DNA from: Zhihengliuella sp. ISTPL4 | GTDB lineage: Bacteria > Actinomycetota > Actinomycetes > Actinomycetales > Microbacteriaceae | Assembly: GCF_002848265.1 (NCBI RefSeq) | Contig: NZ_CP025422.1 | Coordinates: 930,001-994,000 of the forward strand | Reading direction: 5' to 3' | Length of the DNA stretch: 64,000 nt | Part shown: piece after piece, positions 46,901 to 54,952 of the stretch | How positions within the stretch are numbered: the stretch's first letter is position 1 | How the letters are laid out: every line of letters starts with the position of its first letter | Notes under the pieces: generated by a model | The model's database searches: none | Seen by the model: the letters and a program-made list of their open reading frames with translations, nothing else | Told to the model about the DNA's origin: nothing | Position numbers and translations under genes: made by a program

Positions 46901-47466
46901 GTGAGGTTGGCCTCCATCGCGTCGAGCTTGCGCAGCGTCTTCTCCTTGCGCCGACGGTGCTTGAGGATGCCTGCTGCCTCCTCGATGAAGCCGCGTCGAT
47001 CCTCCGGGGAGGCCTGGAGCACGGTGTCGAGGCGCCCCTGACCCACGATGACGTGCATCTCCCGGCCGAGGCCGGAGTCGCTCAGCAGCTCCTGCACGTC
47101 GAGCAGCCGGCAGCTCTCCCCGTTGATCGCGTACTCGCTGGAGCCGTTCCGGAACAGCGTGCGGCTGATCGTCACCTCGGCATACTCGATGGGCAGCGCG
47201 CCGTCCGCGTTGTCGATCGTGAGCTGCACCTCGGCACGCCCGAGGGGCCCCCGGGTCGACGTGCCGGCGAAGATGACGTCTTCCATCTTCCCGCCGCGCA
47301 GGGTCTTCGCTCCCTGCTCCCCCATCACCCAGGCGAGGGCGTCGACGACATTGGACTTGCCGGAGCCGTTCGGCCCGACGATGCACGTGACGCCGGGCTC
47401 GAACACGAAGGTCGTGGGCTGCGCGAACGACTTGAACCCCTTGAGCGTCAGGCTCTTCAGGTGCAT
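43921..47466 (-). CDS. smc: Chromosome segregation protein SMC
   Basis: 1181 residues: N-terminal Walker A IVGPNGSGKSNVVDAL, two long coiled coils (about 165-500 and 660-1000) around a hinge near 510-640, and the C-terminal head with signature LLSGGERSLAAVALL and Walker B FYILDEVEAALDDAN. Condenses and organises the chromosome with ScpA/B, which are not in the window. Confidence 0.97.
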   Translation of the reverse strand: MHLKSLTLKGFKSFAQPTTFVFEPGVTCIVGPNGSGKSNVVDALAWVMGEQGAKTLRGGKMEDVIFAGTSTRGPLGRAEVQLTIDNADGALPIEYAEVTISRTLFRNGSSEYAINGESCRLLDVQELLSDSGLGREMHVIVGQGRLDTVLQASPEDRRGFIEEAAGILKHRRRKEKTLRKLDAMEANLTRLSDLAGEIRRQLKPLGRQAEIAREAQTIAAVVRDAKARLFADDVVALRTALADHTRTEQERHTERLVLSDQAETVRAGIARLEKNQNSIAVDEARSVAFGLEQVQERMRGLYTLANQRLALLGSEEDDAAVTAVTVTQATIDEAKEDIETISSGLGDAQDAAAAASREVVNARAELDTLDVDIAEQSALVSEYDMRLSSLRGNADAAASALAAVRGAVLRQENALEAAHARRREAEEALEAIDDAEAPEGTAVEYTAAYDSAQRAATAAEAERESLRERLHAAEREVDALTAKAAALSSALSLSGGAAEIVAEGGPGIRGLVGDAVQVRAGYEAAIAAVLGPLAEGVLVGSAEDAFILAAEAAERRRGVVDFVVADAPREQPTPPAVDGVIAATETLTAPDGILGILAHVLIADDLDAARAARRALDAAGDTATTIVTTGGDVITAQTLRTGSGGERSRLELAAERDAATERLTEIQIVVDSLREARIDADEAVEGTRRQAKDALRALREHDAALATHAEQVNKVTVRHEAAVAECDRLETGLAQAQAAVADAEAKAEATKAELDAAVAAPRPVLDASARDGLLEALERAREGEVRARLEVETLRERVRAAQSRVSALERQREQERDAAAEAARRAVIRRAQREAASGVVEELPRILDSLDRSVTEARVALAEAEAARSAQNEELVALRTQEASLRERLAGLTESVHGLELQIHEKKLHLNSLLERVSSELSLDEDVLVAEYGPDQLVPRDPGVEPADGELLDDTAIPFDRRIQQRRLADAERKLAQLGRVNPLALEEFAALEQRHAFLTTQLADLTQTRQDLLTIIADLDERMQTIFASAFEDTKEAFGQVFPLLFPGGTGSISLTDPENMLTTGIEVSVRPVGKKIERLSLLSGGERSLAAVALLVAIFKARPSPFYILDEVEAALDDANLGRLLTVFEQLRESSQLLVITHQKRTMEIADALYGVSMRQDGVSAVVGQRIGDRAAAAV

Positions 47467-47501
47467 GGGGTGACCGCTCGTCCGGGGAGATTCACGCCGC
47501 T

Positions 47502-47507
47502 ACGCTA
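47502..47507 (-). promoter_or_regulatory. -10 box for smc
   Basis: TAGCGT on the minus strand, 35 bases before the smc ATG, giving a leader of about 30 nt. Weak -35. Confidence 0.45.
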
Positions 47508-47593
47508 CCGGAATCCCGCGGAACGGCCGGTATCCCGCGCGGTCGTCGCGGACCCGGGATCTATTGCGACACGCCGGTGCTAGCACGAAATGC

Positions 47594-47623
47594 TTGACGA
47601 TCTCCTGAGAGTTTCGCTACGGT
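47594..47623 (+). promoter_or_regulatory. Promoter of the 37-codon mini-gene
   Basis: TTGACG-N18-TACGGT: the closest match to consensus -35/-10 that I find in the window. A TSS near 47630 leaves a leader of about 28 nt containing AAAGGAGG. Confidence 0.6.
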
Positions 47624-47657
47624 GGCCTCCGGATCGCCACACGAAAGGAGGTTACCG

Positions 47658-47771
47658 ATGATGATCACTCAGCACACCGCCAAGGCCTATGGCCTCGCCG
47701 CGCCCGCGCACTCCGCGCCGCGCCACGCGGCATCGGTGACCGCCGGCGTCCGTCACGGCTCGCTCGGCTAG
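47658..47771 (+). CDS. Predicted 37-aa peptide, unknown function
   Basis: An open frame of 37 codons starting ATG-ATG. It follows AAAGGAGGTT, a near-perfect Shine-Dalgarno, four to seven bases upstream, and the strong promoter at 47594. The peptide begins MMITQHTAKAYG and ends VRHGSLG; it has four His, many Ala and no Cys, Asp, Glu or membrane segment. A small hairpin lies 19 bases past the stop. It could be an upstream attenuator peptide for the next gene or a small functional peptide. Confidence 0.6.
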   Translation: MMITQHTAKAYGLAAPAHSAPRHAASVTAGVRHGSLG

Positions 47772-47790
47772 AACCGCAGCCAGGGAACGC

Positions 47791-47807
47791 AGACCCGATC
47801 CGGGTCT
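47791..47807 (+). terminator. Short hairpin after the mini-gene
   Basis: A 7-bp stem AGACCCG/CGGGTCT with a 3-nt loop, followed by TCTCCC. It could be a weak terminator or attenuator. The rest of the 216-bp stretch to the next gene shows nothing else. Confidence 0.45.
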
Positions 47808-47987
47808 TCTCCCGCCTGTTCTGTCGCGTCCCACCCTCTGATCCCTCGGATCATGGATCCCCGCCGCCTCCGGCCTCCGCAATCCGCGGCCCCGCAGGCG
47901 CTGCTCTCGTCCGCACCCGCCGCGGCCGACGACTCGGTCCTGACGCGGTGCTTCCGCACCTCATCCATCCCTTTCGAAGGAACCATC

Positions 47988-48272
47988 GTGAACACCACGC
48001 TGTCACGCAGCACCACCCATCCGCCCGATACCGAGGACCGCGAGGTCCTCCAGATCCCCCGCGACGACGAGCTGGATCAGCTCCGTATCGCGGACCGCCT
48101 CTCGCTCCGGATCGGCCTCTGGCTGCTCCAGCGGGCGCAGCGGCCCCGACGTCCGCGCCGGTCGTGGACCGTCGACCCCGGCGACCTGTTCCTCGTCGGA
48201 GAACAGCGTCACCGCTCGGCGGCGGAATCGCACGCCCTCCTCATGTACGACATGCAGCGCGGAATGCGCTGA
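47988..48272 (+). CDS. 94-aa basic protein, unknown function
   Basis: GTG start with AAGGA eight bases upstream. The protein has an acidic N-terminal third, an amphipathic helix (DRLSLRIGLWLLQRAQ), an Arg/Pro patch (RPRRPRRS) and a C-terminal VDPGDLFLVGEQRHRS. No known domain. The frame is open for 45 more codons upstream, but without a ribosome binding site. It lies between the mini-gene and a GNAT gene, with hairpins on both sides. Confidence 0.65.
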   Translation: MNTTLSRSTTHPPDTEDREVLQIPRDDELDQLRIADRLSLRIGLWLLQRAQRPRRPRRSWTVDPGDLFLVGEQRHRSAAESHALLMYDMQRGMR

Positions 48273-48302
48273 CCGGGCGATGACGACCGCATCGACGCCG
48301 AC

Positions 48303-48338
48303 CCGGCGTCCGTCCGTACACCTGCGGACGGACGCCGG
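48303..48338 (+). terminator. Strong hairpin before the GNAT gene
   Basis: A perfect 14-bp stem CCGGCGTCCGTCCG / CGGACGGACGCCGG with an 8-nt loop, 30 bases past the 94-aa gene. There is no U-tract, so termination is probable but not certain. Confidence 0.6.
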
Positions 48339-48381
48339 GGCACCCGGCTCCTCCCCCTCCCTCCGACATGAAGGACCCCAC

Positions 48382-49461
48382 ATGACGACCGCCGCACTGA
48401 CGATCACGCCGCTGATCGTCCCGGCCTCCCTCGCCGATGCGAACGCCGCGGACTTCCGCGCTTACGGCGACCTCAACCGGCAGATCTGCGACGAGCAGGT
48501 CGGCCTTCCCGACCTCGCGCCGGACGCCGCGCAGATGCTGCCGAACTGGCAGGACGACTCCGATTCACTCGATCTCGGATTCGTGGCGCGCGAGGGACAC
48601 GAGATCATCGGCATGGTGACCGTGTCGCTCGCGCAGGAGGAGGACGCGCATGCCGCGGAGATCGATCTCCTCGTGCCGGCCGTCCACACCGGGCGCGGCA
48701 TCGAGGAGGCGTTGCTCGACCGCGCCGAGGCCGAGGCCAGGGAGCGGGGCCGGAGCGTCCTGCAGATCTGGACCCTGCACCGGCCCGAGGAGGCCGACCG
48801 CATGCTCCAGCCCCGGACCGGCTCGGGACGGATCCCGGCGACACCGCTGAGCGATGTCGTCGAGGCCCACGGCTTCACCCTGGAGCAGGTCGAGCGCAAC
48901 AGCGAACTCGATCTGCGCGCCGACCCGGAGCCCCTGCGCCGCGCGTTGGATGCGGCACTCGCGGCCGCGGGGCCGGACTACCGCGTGGTCGAGTGGGAGC
49001 TGCCCACCCCGCCGGAGCTCCGCGACGGGTACGCCGCGGTGCTCGCCCGACTGTCGACCGACGCCCCCAGTGGCGACATGGACTTCGTCGCCGAGGTGTA
49101 CGACGCGGAGCGGGTGATCCGGCGCGATGCCCGTCTCACGGGCGCTGGTCAGACGGTCTCCGTGGTGGCGGTGGAGCATCTCCCCTCCGGCACGCTCGTC
49201 GCGTACAACGAGTTGCTGATCGGCGCGGAGAAGACGGGGACCACGCACCAGTTCGGGACTCTCGTCGCGAAGGATCATCGCGGTCACCGCCTGGGCACGA
49301 TCGTGAAGTGCGCCAATCTTCTCCGGTGGCGGGAGCTCCTTCCGGGTTCGGACGTGGTCTCCACCTTCAACGCGGAGGAGAACCGGCCGATGCTCGACAT
49401 CAACGAGGCGATCGGCTTCGTGCCTGTGTCGTACGCGGGGGCGTGGCAGAAGAAGATCTGA
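48382..49461 (+). CDS. Two-domain GNAT acetyltransferase
   Basis: 359 residues. The first half has an acetyl-CoA loop HTGRGIEEALLDRAEAEA; the second has DHRGHRLGTIVKCANLL and a C-terminal VSTFNAEENRPMLDINEAIGF typical of the catalytic GNAT copy. The layout resembles mycothiol-synthase-like tandem GNATs, but the substrate is unknown. AAGGA lies eight bases before the ATG. Ends in a strong terminator. Confidence 0.85.
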   Translation: MTTAALTITPLIVPASLADANAADFRAYGDLNRQICDEQVGLPDLAPDAAQMLPNWQDDSDSLDLGFVAREGHEIIGMVTVSLAQEEDAHAAEIDLLVPAVHTGRGIEEALLDRAEAEARERGRSVLQIWTLHRPEEADRMLQPRTGSGRIPATPLSDVVEAHGFTLEQVERNSELDLRADPEPLRRALDAALAAAGPDYRVVEWELPTPPELRDGYAAVLARLSTDAPSGDMDFVAEVYDAERVIRRDARLTGAGQTVSVVAVEHLPSGTLVAYNELLIGAEKTGTTHQFGTLVAKDHRGHRLGTIVKCANLLRWRELLPGSDVVSTFNAEENRPMLDINEAIGFVPVSYAGAWQKKI

Positions 49462-49470
49462 GCACGAGCA

Positions 49471-49500
49471 GCAGCCGTCATCCTCTCGGATGACGGCTGC
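49471..49500 (+). terminator. Terminator of the GNAT gene
   Basis: A perfect 13-bp stem GCAGCCGTCATCC / GGATGACGGCTGC with a TCTC loop, ten bases past the stop. Confidence 0.8.
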
Positions 49501-49560
49501 CGCTCAGCTTCATCCGCCGGACCGACGACGCCGGCACGGGTCTCCGGCGAAGCTGGGAAC

Positions 49561-50256
49561 ATGAACACCCCCGTGATCGAAGCCCACGCCCTCGTGAAGA
49601 CCTACGGCGTCACCCACGCCCTCGCCGGTGTCGACCTCGCCGTGCACCGCGGCGAATCCGTCGCCATCATGGGGGCGTCGGGTTCCGGCAAGACGACGCT
49701 CCTGCACGTGCTCGCCGGCATCACCGCTCCGGACAGCGGCCGCGTGGTCTTCCAGCCCTCGACGGGCGCGGCCATCGACGTGACTGCGCTGGGTGAGGCG
49801 GCGCGCTCTCGGCTGCGTCGCGAGCGGTTCGGGTTCGTCTTCCAGCAGGGGCTGCTGATCCCCGAGCTGACGGCGGTGGAGAACGTCGCCCTCGCCTCGA
49901 TGATCAACGGCGTCGCCAAGAAGGACGCGCTCCCCCACGCGGCGTCGTGGCTCGCGGCGCTGGGTCTCGGCGGTATGGAGGAACGACGCATCGGCGAGCT
50001 GTCGGGAGGACAGGCGCAGCGCGTGGCCATTGCCAGAGCGCAAGCGACGGGTGCCGACCTCGTCTTCGCGGACGAGCCGACCGGCGCCCTGGACTCGCAC
50101 ACCTCCGCCGAGGTCATGGACGCGCTCCTGTGGTCCACGACCGGGCAGGGCCGCACCCTCATCGTCGTCACGCACGACGCCGACGTCGCCGCCCGGTGCA
50201 CCCGCACGGTCGCGGTCCGGGACGGCCGCATCCTCGGTTCGGCGGTGAACGCGTGA
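49561..50256 (+). CDS. ABC transporter ATP-binding protein
   Basis: 231 residues: Walker A MGASGSGKTTLLHVLAG, Q-loop VFQQGLL, signature LSGGQAQRVAIARAQ, Walker B DLVFADEPTGALDSH and H-loop VVTHDADVA. Matches the MacB/LolD group of exporters. The stop overlaps the permease start by GTGA. GAAGCT lies six bases before the ATG, a possible weak leaderless -10. Confidence 0.94.
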   Translation: MNTPVIEAHALVKTYGVTHALAGVDLAVHRGESVAIMGASGSGKTTLLHVLAGITAPDSGRVVFQPSTGAAIDVTALGEAARSRLRRERFGFVFQQGLLIPELTAVENVALASMINGVAKKDALPHAASWLAALGLGGMEERRIGELSGGQAQRVAIARAQATGADLVFADEPTGALDSHTSAEVMDALLWSTTGQGRTLIVVTHDADVAARCTRTVAVRDGRILGSAVNA

Positions 50257-51572
50257 ACCTCTCCGTGCTCGGCCTGCTTCTGCGTCCGGCTCCCGGACAG
50301 CGGAGCGTCCTCGCCCTGCCGATCGTCGCCTTCGCGGTCGTCACGACCCTCGTCCTCACGGTGGTCGGCGGCGCCCAGGCCTTCTGGACCTGGACCGACG
50401 ACGAGGCGGTGCTCTACCAGGGCCTCGCCGCCATCGCTCTCGTCCTGCTGGTCGTGCCGCTGACCTCGCTCGGCGGTGCCGCCGCCCGCTTGTCCGCACG
50501 ACGCCGCGACGAACGTCTCTCCACCCTGCGTCTGCTCGGCGTGACGCCCGGCGGGGTGACGACGGCGACCGTCGTCGAGTCCGTCCTCGTCGCCGCCACC
50601 GGCGCCGTCATCGGCATCGGGGGCCACCTGGCCCTCAGCCCGCTCATCGGCCTGATCCCGTTCCGCGGCGAGCCGCTCGGCCTGCCTGCGGTCGTTCTCC
50701 CCCCGGTGATGATCGCCGCCGTCGTGGCCGGCGTGCTCGTGCTCGCCGCCGGAAGCGCCGTTGTGGGGCTGCGTCGCGTCGTGATCTCACCCCTCGGGGT
50801 CCGCACGCGCACGGCGCCGACGAACGTGCACTGGATCCGCGCCGTCATCGCGGTCGCGGGCATCGCCATCGCGTTCGCGCTCATCAAGGTCTTCCCGATG
50901 ATCGGCGGGGTCGTGGCGACGATCGCGGTACTCGCTGCGATGTTCGCCCTCGCGCTGAGCGTTCTCAATCTGCTCGGCCCGTGGGTGCTGAAGGTCTCGG
51001 CGGGGCGCCAGCTCCGGCGGGCGGAGCGTCCCGAGCGGCTGCTCGCCGCACGACTCGTGCTGGACTCCCCGAAGGCGGCCTGGCGTCAGGTCGGCGGCAT
51101 CGCGATGGCGAGCTTCATGGCCGTCTTCGCGGGCACCGGCGTCGCGCTCCTCGACACGATCGGGGCGAGCGACGATCCCTCCAGCATCGCGCTCGCGGAG
51201 GACATCCGCACCGGGCTCATCATCACCCTCATCGGCTCGTTCCTCATGGTGGCCGCCTCCGTCGGCGTGAACCAGGCCTCGGACGTGCTCGACAAGAGCG
51301 ACCTGCACGAGAGCCTGCACCACCTGGGCATGCCCGTCGAGACCGTGGACCGCGCGCGTCGTCGTGCGATCATGTCGCCGCTGCTGATCACCGCGGTGGG
51401 ATCCGCGTTGTGCGCTGCGGTGCTCGTGTTCCCGCTGGTGGGCATCGCGCTGATCGTCGCGCCCTTGTCGCTGATGACGATCGCGACGGTCGTCGCCGTC
51501 GGCATCGGAGTCGTGTGGGCGAGCACCTGGGCGACCCGTCCGCTGCTGGATCGCGCATTCGCTCCGGCGTGA
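50253..51572 (+). CDS. FtsX-like ABC permease
   Basis: 439 residues, about ten membrane helices in two FtsX-like halves joined by a cytoplasmic linker (ERPERLLAARLVLDSPKAAW). Such pairs often export antimicrobial peptides or sense envelope stress, but no two-component system is nearby. GTG start overlaps the ATPase stop. Confidence 0.88.
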   Translation: MNLSVLGLLLRPAPGQRSVLALPIVAFAVVTTLVLTVVGGAQAFWTWTDDEAVLYQGLAAIALVLLVVPLTSLGGAAARLSARRRDERLSTLRLLGVTPGGVTTATVVESVLVAATGAVIGIGGHLALSPLIGLIPFRGEPLGLPAVVLPPVMIAAVVAGVLVLAAGSAVVGLRRVVISPLGVRTRTAPTNVHWIRAVIAVAGIAIAFALIKVFPMIGGVVATIAVLAAMFALALSVLNLLGPWVLKVSAGRQLRRAERPERLLAARLVLDSPKAAWRQVGGIAMASFMAVFAGTGVALLDTIGASDDPSSIALAEDIRTGLIITLIGSFLMVAASVGVNQASDVLDKSDLHESLHHLGMPVETVDRARRRAIMSPLLITAVGSALCAAVLVFPLVGIALIVAPLSLMTIATVVAVGIGVVWASTWATRPLLDRAFAPA

Positions 51573-51578
51573 GACGGC

Positions 51579-51604
51579 GGCGGGCCGGGCGCATCAGGCC
51601 CGCC
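51579..51604. terminator. Hairpin between the ABC permease and the alcohol dehydrogenase
   Basis: GGCGGGCC / GGCCCGCC, 8-bp stem with a 10-nt loop in the 44-bp gap of two convergent genes. Confidence 0.45.
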
Positions 51605-51616
51605 ACGCGCACGGGG

Positions 51617-52660
51617 TCACGGGCGGATGAGAACCTTCAGGCTCCGACGCTCATCCATGTCGCGATACCCGTCCGGCACGCCGTCCAGGTCGGTGACCGC
51701 ATCGAACACCCGACCGGGCTCGATCGTCCCGTCGAGAATGTCGGGCAGCAACTCCTCGATGTAGGCGCGGACTGGTGCCGGACCTCCCGCGAGTCGGATG
51801 TTATGGCGGAACAGGCTCCCGAATCCGATCGGGGCCTCCTCGTACTGGGGCACCCCGACGCGGCTGACCACCCCGCCGGGGCGGACGACGCCGAGCGCCT
51901 GGTGATAGGCGGGCATATGGCCGACCGCCTCGAGCACCGCGTGGGTGCCGAGTCCTCCGGTGAGGTCGCGGACGCGAGCGATGCCCTCCTCCCCTCTCTC
52001 CGCGACCACGGCCGTAGCGCCGAAGTCGCGACCGAGGTCCGTCCTGTCCTGATGACGACCCATGAGGATGATCTGCTCGGCGCCCAGGCGCTTCGCCGAC
52101 AGCACCGCCATCAGGCCGACAGCGCCGTCACCGATCACGGTGACGCTCTGTCCCGGCCGGACATCGGCCATCCGCGCAGCGTGGTAACCCGTGCCGAACA
52201 CGTCTGCCAGCGTCAGCAGGGAGGGCATCAGCGCCGAGTCCTCGGGTACGGAGAGCTTGACGAGCGTTCCATCGGCCAGCGGCACGCGCACGGCTTCGGC
52301 CTGTCCGCCCTCGTCCGGGATCCCGTCCCAGAATGCTGCCTCGTGGTGGAGGCACGACGTCTGCAGGTTCTCCCGGCAGAGGGCGCAGACGTTGTCCGAG
52401 ATGGCGAACGGCGAGACGACGAGGTCGCCCTTCCGAAGTGTGGCGACGTCTGCACCGACCTCCTCGACGACGCCGATGAGCTCGTGACCCATGCGGGCCG
52501 GGCCGTCGACCGCGGACATCGAGTGATACGGGTGGAGGTCGGAACCGCAGATGCACGAGGCGGTGATCCGGACGAGAGCGTCCGTCGGATGCCGGAGGGT
52601 GGAGTCGGGAACGGTCTCGACGCGGACGTCGCCTGCCTGGTACATGAGAGTGGCACGCAT
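51617..52660 (-). CDS. Zinc-dependent alcohol dehydrogenase
   Basis: 347 residues, medium-chain dehydrogenase. Catalytic zinc ligands in CICGSDLHPY and GHELIGVVEEVG; NAD(P) Rossmann motif VTVIGDGAVGLMAVLSAK. In the structural-zinc lobe the usual four Cys are reduced: NVCALCRENLQTSC has three, and the first position is Asp. AAGGAG lies nine bases before the ATG. Probably co-transcribed with the MFS gene 29 bp upstream. Confidence 0.92.
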   Translation of the reverse strand: MRATLMYQAGDVRVETVPDSTLRHPTDALVRITASCICGSDLHPYHSMSAVDGPARMGHELIGVVEEVGADVATLRKGDLVVSPFAISDNVCALCRENLQTSCLHHEAAFWDGIPDEGGQAEAVRVPLADGTLVKLSVPEDSALMPSLLTLADVFGTGYHAARMADVRPGQSVTVIGDGAVGLMAVLSAKRLGAEQIILMGRHQDRTDLGRDFGATAVVAERGEEGIARVRDLTGGLGTHAVLEAVGHMPAYHQALGVVRPGGVVSRVGVPQYEEAPIGFGSLFRHNIRLAGGPAPVRAYIEELLPDILDGTIEPGRVFDAVTDLDGVPDGYRDMDERRSLKVLIRP

Positions 52661-52689
52661 GATGGTTCTCCTTGATTCGGTGAGGGGTT

Positions 52690-53928
52690 TCAGGGGGTCG
52701 GGCGCGGGGCGGCTGTTCGGGCGCGGGACGTCAGGGCGAGGCCGATTGTAGGGATCAGGGTGAGGACGACGATGCTGGTTCCGACCACGGTCGACGCGGT
52801 GAGTCCGAGTCCGCCCCCGATCGCAGCTCCCGCGAGTGCCGTGCCCAGCGCTGTTCCCGCATTGAACGCCGCGACTGTGAGTCCGGAGCCGAGCGTCGCT
52901 GCACGGCCCGCGTACCCGACGGCCAAGTGGATGAGCACGGTATTCGAACTGAGCCCGAAGAGTCCGAGCAGCACGACGAGTATCACGGTGATTACCGGTG
53001 CACCAGCGGTGAGCGTCATCGCGAGCAGCACCAGCGTGGTCACGGTCGGCACCGCAATGGTGACCGCATGCGGACGCCGGTCGCCCAACCGCCCGGCGAC
53101 CAGGGTGCCGAGGAACGACCCCACTCCGAAACCCGTCAGCACGAGGGGCGCGAACATGCCGGGGATCCCGGCGACGTCGGTGAGGAGCGGGACCAGGAAC
53201 GAGTACACGGCGAGCACACCACCACAGGTCGTCAAGCAGGCGAGCAGCACCGCCCAGAGTCGGCCGGAGCGCAGTGCGGAGAGAGCATCGCGCACGTTCA
53301 GCCGGCCGGCCTGGGCATGCGGCGCGGGCACGAACCGTGCCACCAGCAGGGCAGCGACCGCTGACGCCGCGGCGAGAGCCCAGAAGGTTCCACGCCAGCC
53401 GACCTGATGCGCGAGGAACGCGCCGAGCGGAACGCCGAGGACGGTGGCGAGCGAACCGCCGGCACCGACCACCCCGATGGCGCGCGATCGCAGCGAGCTC
53501 CCCGCGGCATCACCAGCCACGACCGCGGACACGGCCCAGAATGCCCCCGTCGCCAGTGCAGTGAGGAACCGCGCGACCATCAGGATGTCCATCTCCGAAC
53601 TCACCGCGACGATGATGTGACCCACGAAGAACACCGACAGTGCCGCGAGGAGCGTGCGCTTCCGCGACAGTCGCAGGGTGAGCAGCGTCATCGTGGGCGC
53701 GCCCACGACCATGCCGATCGCGAAGACCGTGATGAGCGACGACGCCACCGGAAGGGACACACCGAGGTCGGAAGCCACGTCCGGGAGGATCCCGGCGACG
53801 ATGAACTCCGTCGTGAGCATCAGGAAGGTGCCGAGAGCGAGGACGTACACCACGAGCGGCAGCCTCCCGGATCCGGTGTCGCTCTCGAGAGACGGGCCGA
53901 TCTCGGTCGGGCGGGCTCGTGTCGGCAT
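52690..53928 (-). CDS. MFS transporter (AraJ/CmlA-like drug efflux group)
   Basis: 412 residues with 12 membrane helices. The early LTTEFIVAGILPDVASDLGV motif and the RLSRKRTLLAAL loop (motif A) mark the DHA1 group of sugar or drug exporters. CAGGAG lies about eight bases before the ATG. It is divergent from an XRE regulator. Confidence 0.9.
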   Translation of the reverse strand: MPTRARPTEIGPSLESDTGSGRLPLVVYVLALGTFLMLTTEFIVAGILPDVASDLGVSLPVASSLITVFAIGMVVGAPTMTLLTLRLSRKRTLLAALSVFFVGHIIVAVSSEMDILMVARFLTALATGAFWAVSAVVAGDAAGSSLRSRAIGVVGAGGSLATVLGVPLGAFLAHQVGWRGTFWALAAASAVAALLVARFVPAPHAQAGRLNVRDALSALRSGRLWAVLLACLTTCGGVLAVYSFLVPLLTDVAGIPGMFAPLVLTGFGVGSFLGTLVAGRLGDRRPHAVTIAVPTVTTLVLLAMTLTAGAPVITVILVVLLGLFGLSSNTVLIHLAVGYAGRAATLGSGLTVAAFNAGTALGTALAGAAIGGGLGLTASTVVGTSIVVLTLIPTIGLALTSRARTAAPRPTP

Positions 53929-54046
53929 CGGGTTCTCCTGGGTCGTCGGGTGCGGTACTTCTCCATTCCACCGCCGTTCCACGGACACACGAAGGTCGCA
54001 TCTATCCGGGTACAAACTCCACCCCCTTCCGGTCCTATCCCGCTCG

Positions 54047-54052
54047 TAGGGT
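54047..54052 (+). promoter_or_regulatory. -10 box for the XRE regulator
   Basis: TAGGGT ends six bases before the ATG at 54059, a leaderless signature. The 130-bp divergent region probably also holds the operator for the MFS/dehydrogenase genes, which I cannot place. Confidence 0.5.
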
Positions 54053-54058
54053 GGACCC

Positions 54059-54952
54059 ATGGACAACCGCGCCGACATCCGGGATTTCCTCGCCAGCCGG
54101 CGGGCGAGGCTCACCCCGGCGCAGGTCGGCCTGCCCACCAGCGCTCGACGCCGCGTCCCGGGTCTCCGCCGCGAAGAGGTCGCCGTGCTCGCCGGAGTGA
54201 GCACGGAGTGGTACACCCGTCTGGAGAAGGGGCACATCGCCGGCGTCTCCTCCGATGTCCTTGACGCAGTCGCCGAGGCCCTCCGCCTGGACGACGACGA
54301 GCGCACCTACCTCCTCGACCTCGCTCAGGCCGCCAAGCCGGCGCACCGGCGGCCCGCGCGACGCCGGGAGGCCCCTCTTCCCCCGCACGTCCTGTGGATG
54401 CTGGACTCCGTCACCCTGTCCGCGGCGTTCGTGCGCAACGGCCGGCTCGACGTCATCGGCTCGAACGCGTTGGGGCGCGCGTTGCATGCGCCGATGTTCG
54501 ATAGCGCGACGGCGGTCGACGGTGTGGCGAACTTCGCCCGCTTCCACTTCCTCGACGAGGCCTCGAGGGACTTCTTCGTGGACTGGGAATCCGGAGCCGC
54601 CGCGACCGTCGCCCTGCTGCGCGCGGAGGCCGGCCGCGATCCGCAGGACAAGGCACTCCGGGAGCTCATCGGCGAGCTGTCGACGGCCAGTCCGGAGTTC
54701 AGCGACTTCTGGGCCGCCCACGACATCCGCATCCGCCACGAGGGCACGAAGCGCCTGCAGCATCCGCAGGTCGGTCTCGTGGAGCTGACGTATCAGTCCG
54801 TCCTTCTCCCCGCCGGCACGCGGACGCGCAACGACCTCTCCTTCTACACGGCTGAGCCGGGCAGCGCCGATGAGGAGAGGATGCGGCTGCTCAGCAGCTG
54901 GGCAGCGTCCGCGCGCGAGGAAGCTCCGCAGGAGCGCTCCGACCGTTCCTGA
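54059..54952 (+). CDS. XRE family regulator with MmyB-type ligand domain
   Basis: 297 residues. N-terminal HTH (RRVPGLRREEVAVLAGVSTE, then YTRLEKGHI) and a C-terminal MmyB/PAS-like ligand-binding domain with VIGSNALGRAL and FLDEASRDFFVDWES. In actinobacteria this family usually controls a neighbouring dehydrogenase or reductase, here the divergent MFS and alcohol dehydrogenase. Confidence 0.92.
   Translation: MDNRADIRDFLASRRARLTPAQVGLPTSARRRVPGLRREEVAVLAGVSTEWYTRLEKGHIAGVSSDVLDAVAEALRLDDDERTYLLDLAQAAKPAHRRPARRREAPLPPHVLWMLDSVTLSAAFVRNGRLDVIGSNALGRALHAPMFDSATAVDGVANFARFHFLDEASRDFFVDWESGAAATVALLRAEAGRDPQDKALRELIGELSTASPEFSDFWAAHDIRIRHEGTKRLQHPQVGLVELTYQSVLLPAGTRTRNDLSFYTAEPGSADEERMRLLSSWAASAREEAPQERSDRS

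Noticed and set aside
47853..47987. Longer form of the 94-aa protein starting at an ATG at 47853
   Set aside because: No ribosome binding site, and composition of the extra 45 residues is unlike a protein; AAGGA before the GTG at 47988 is better.
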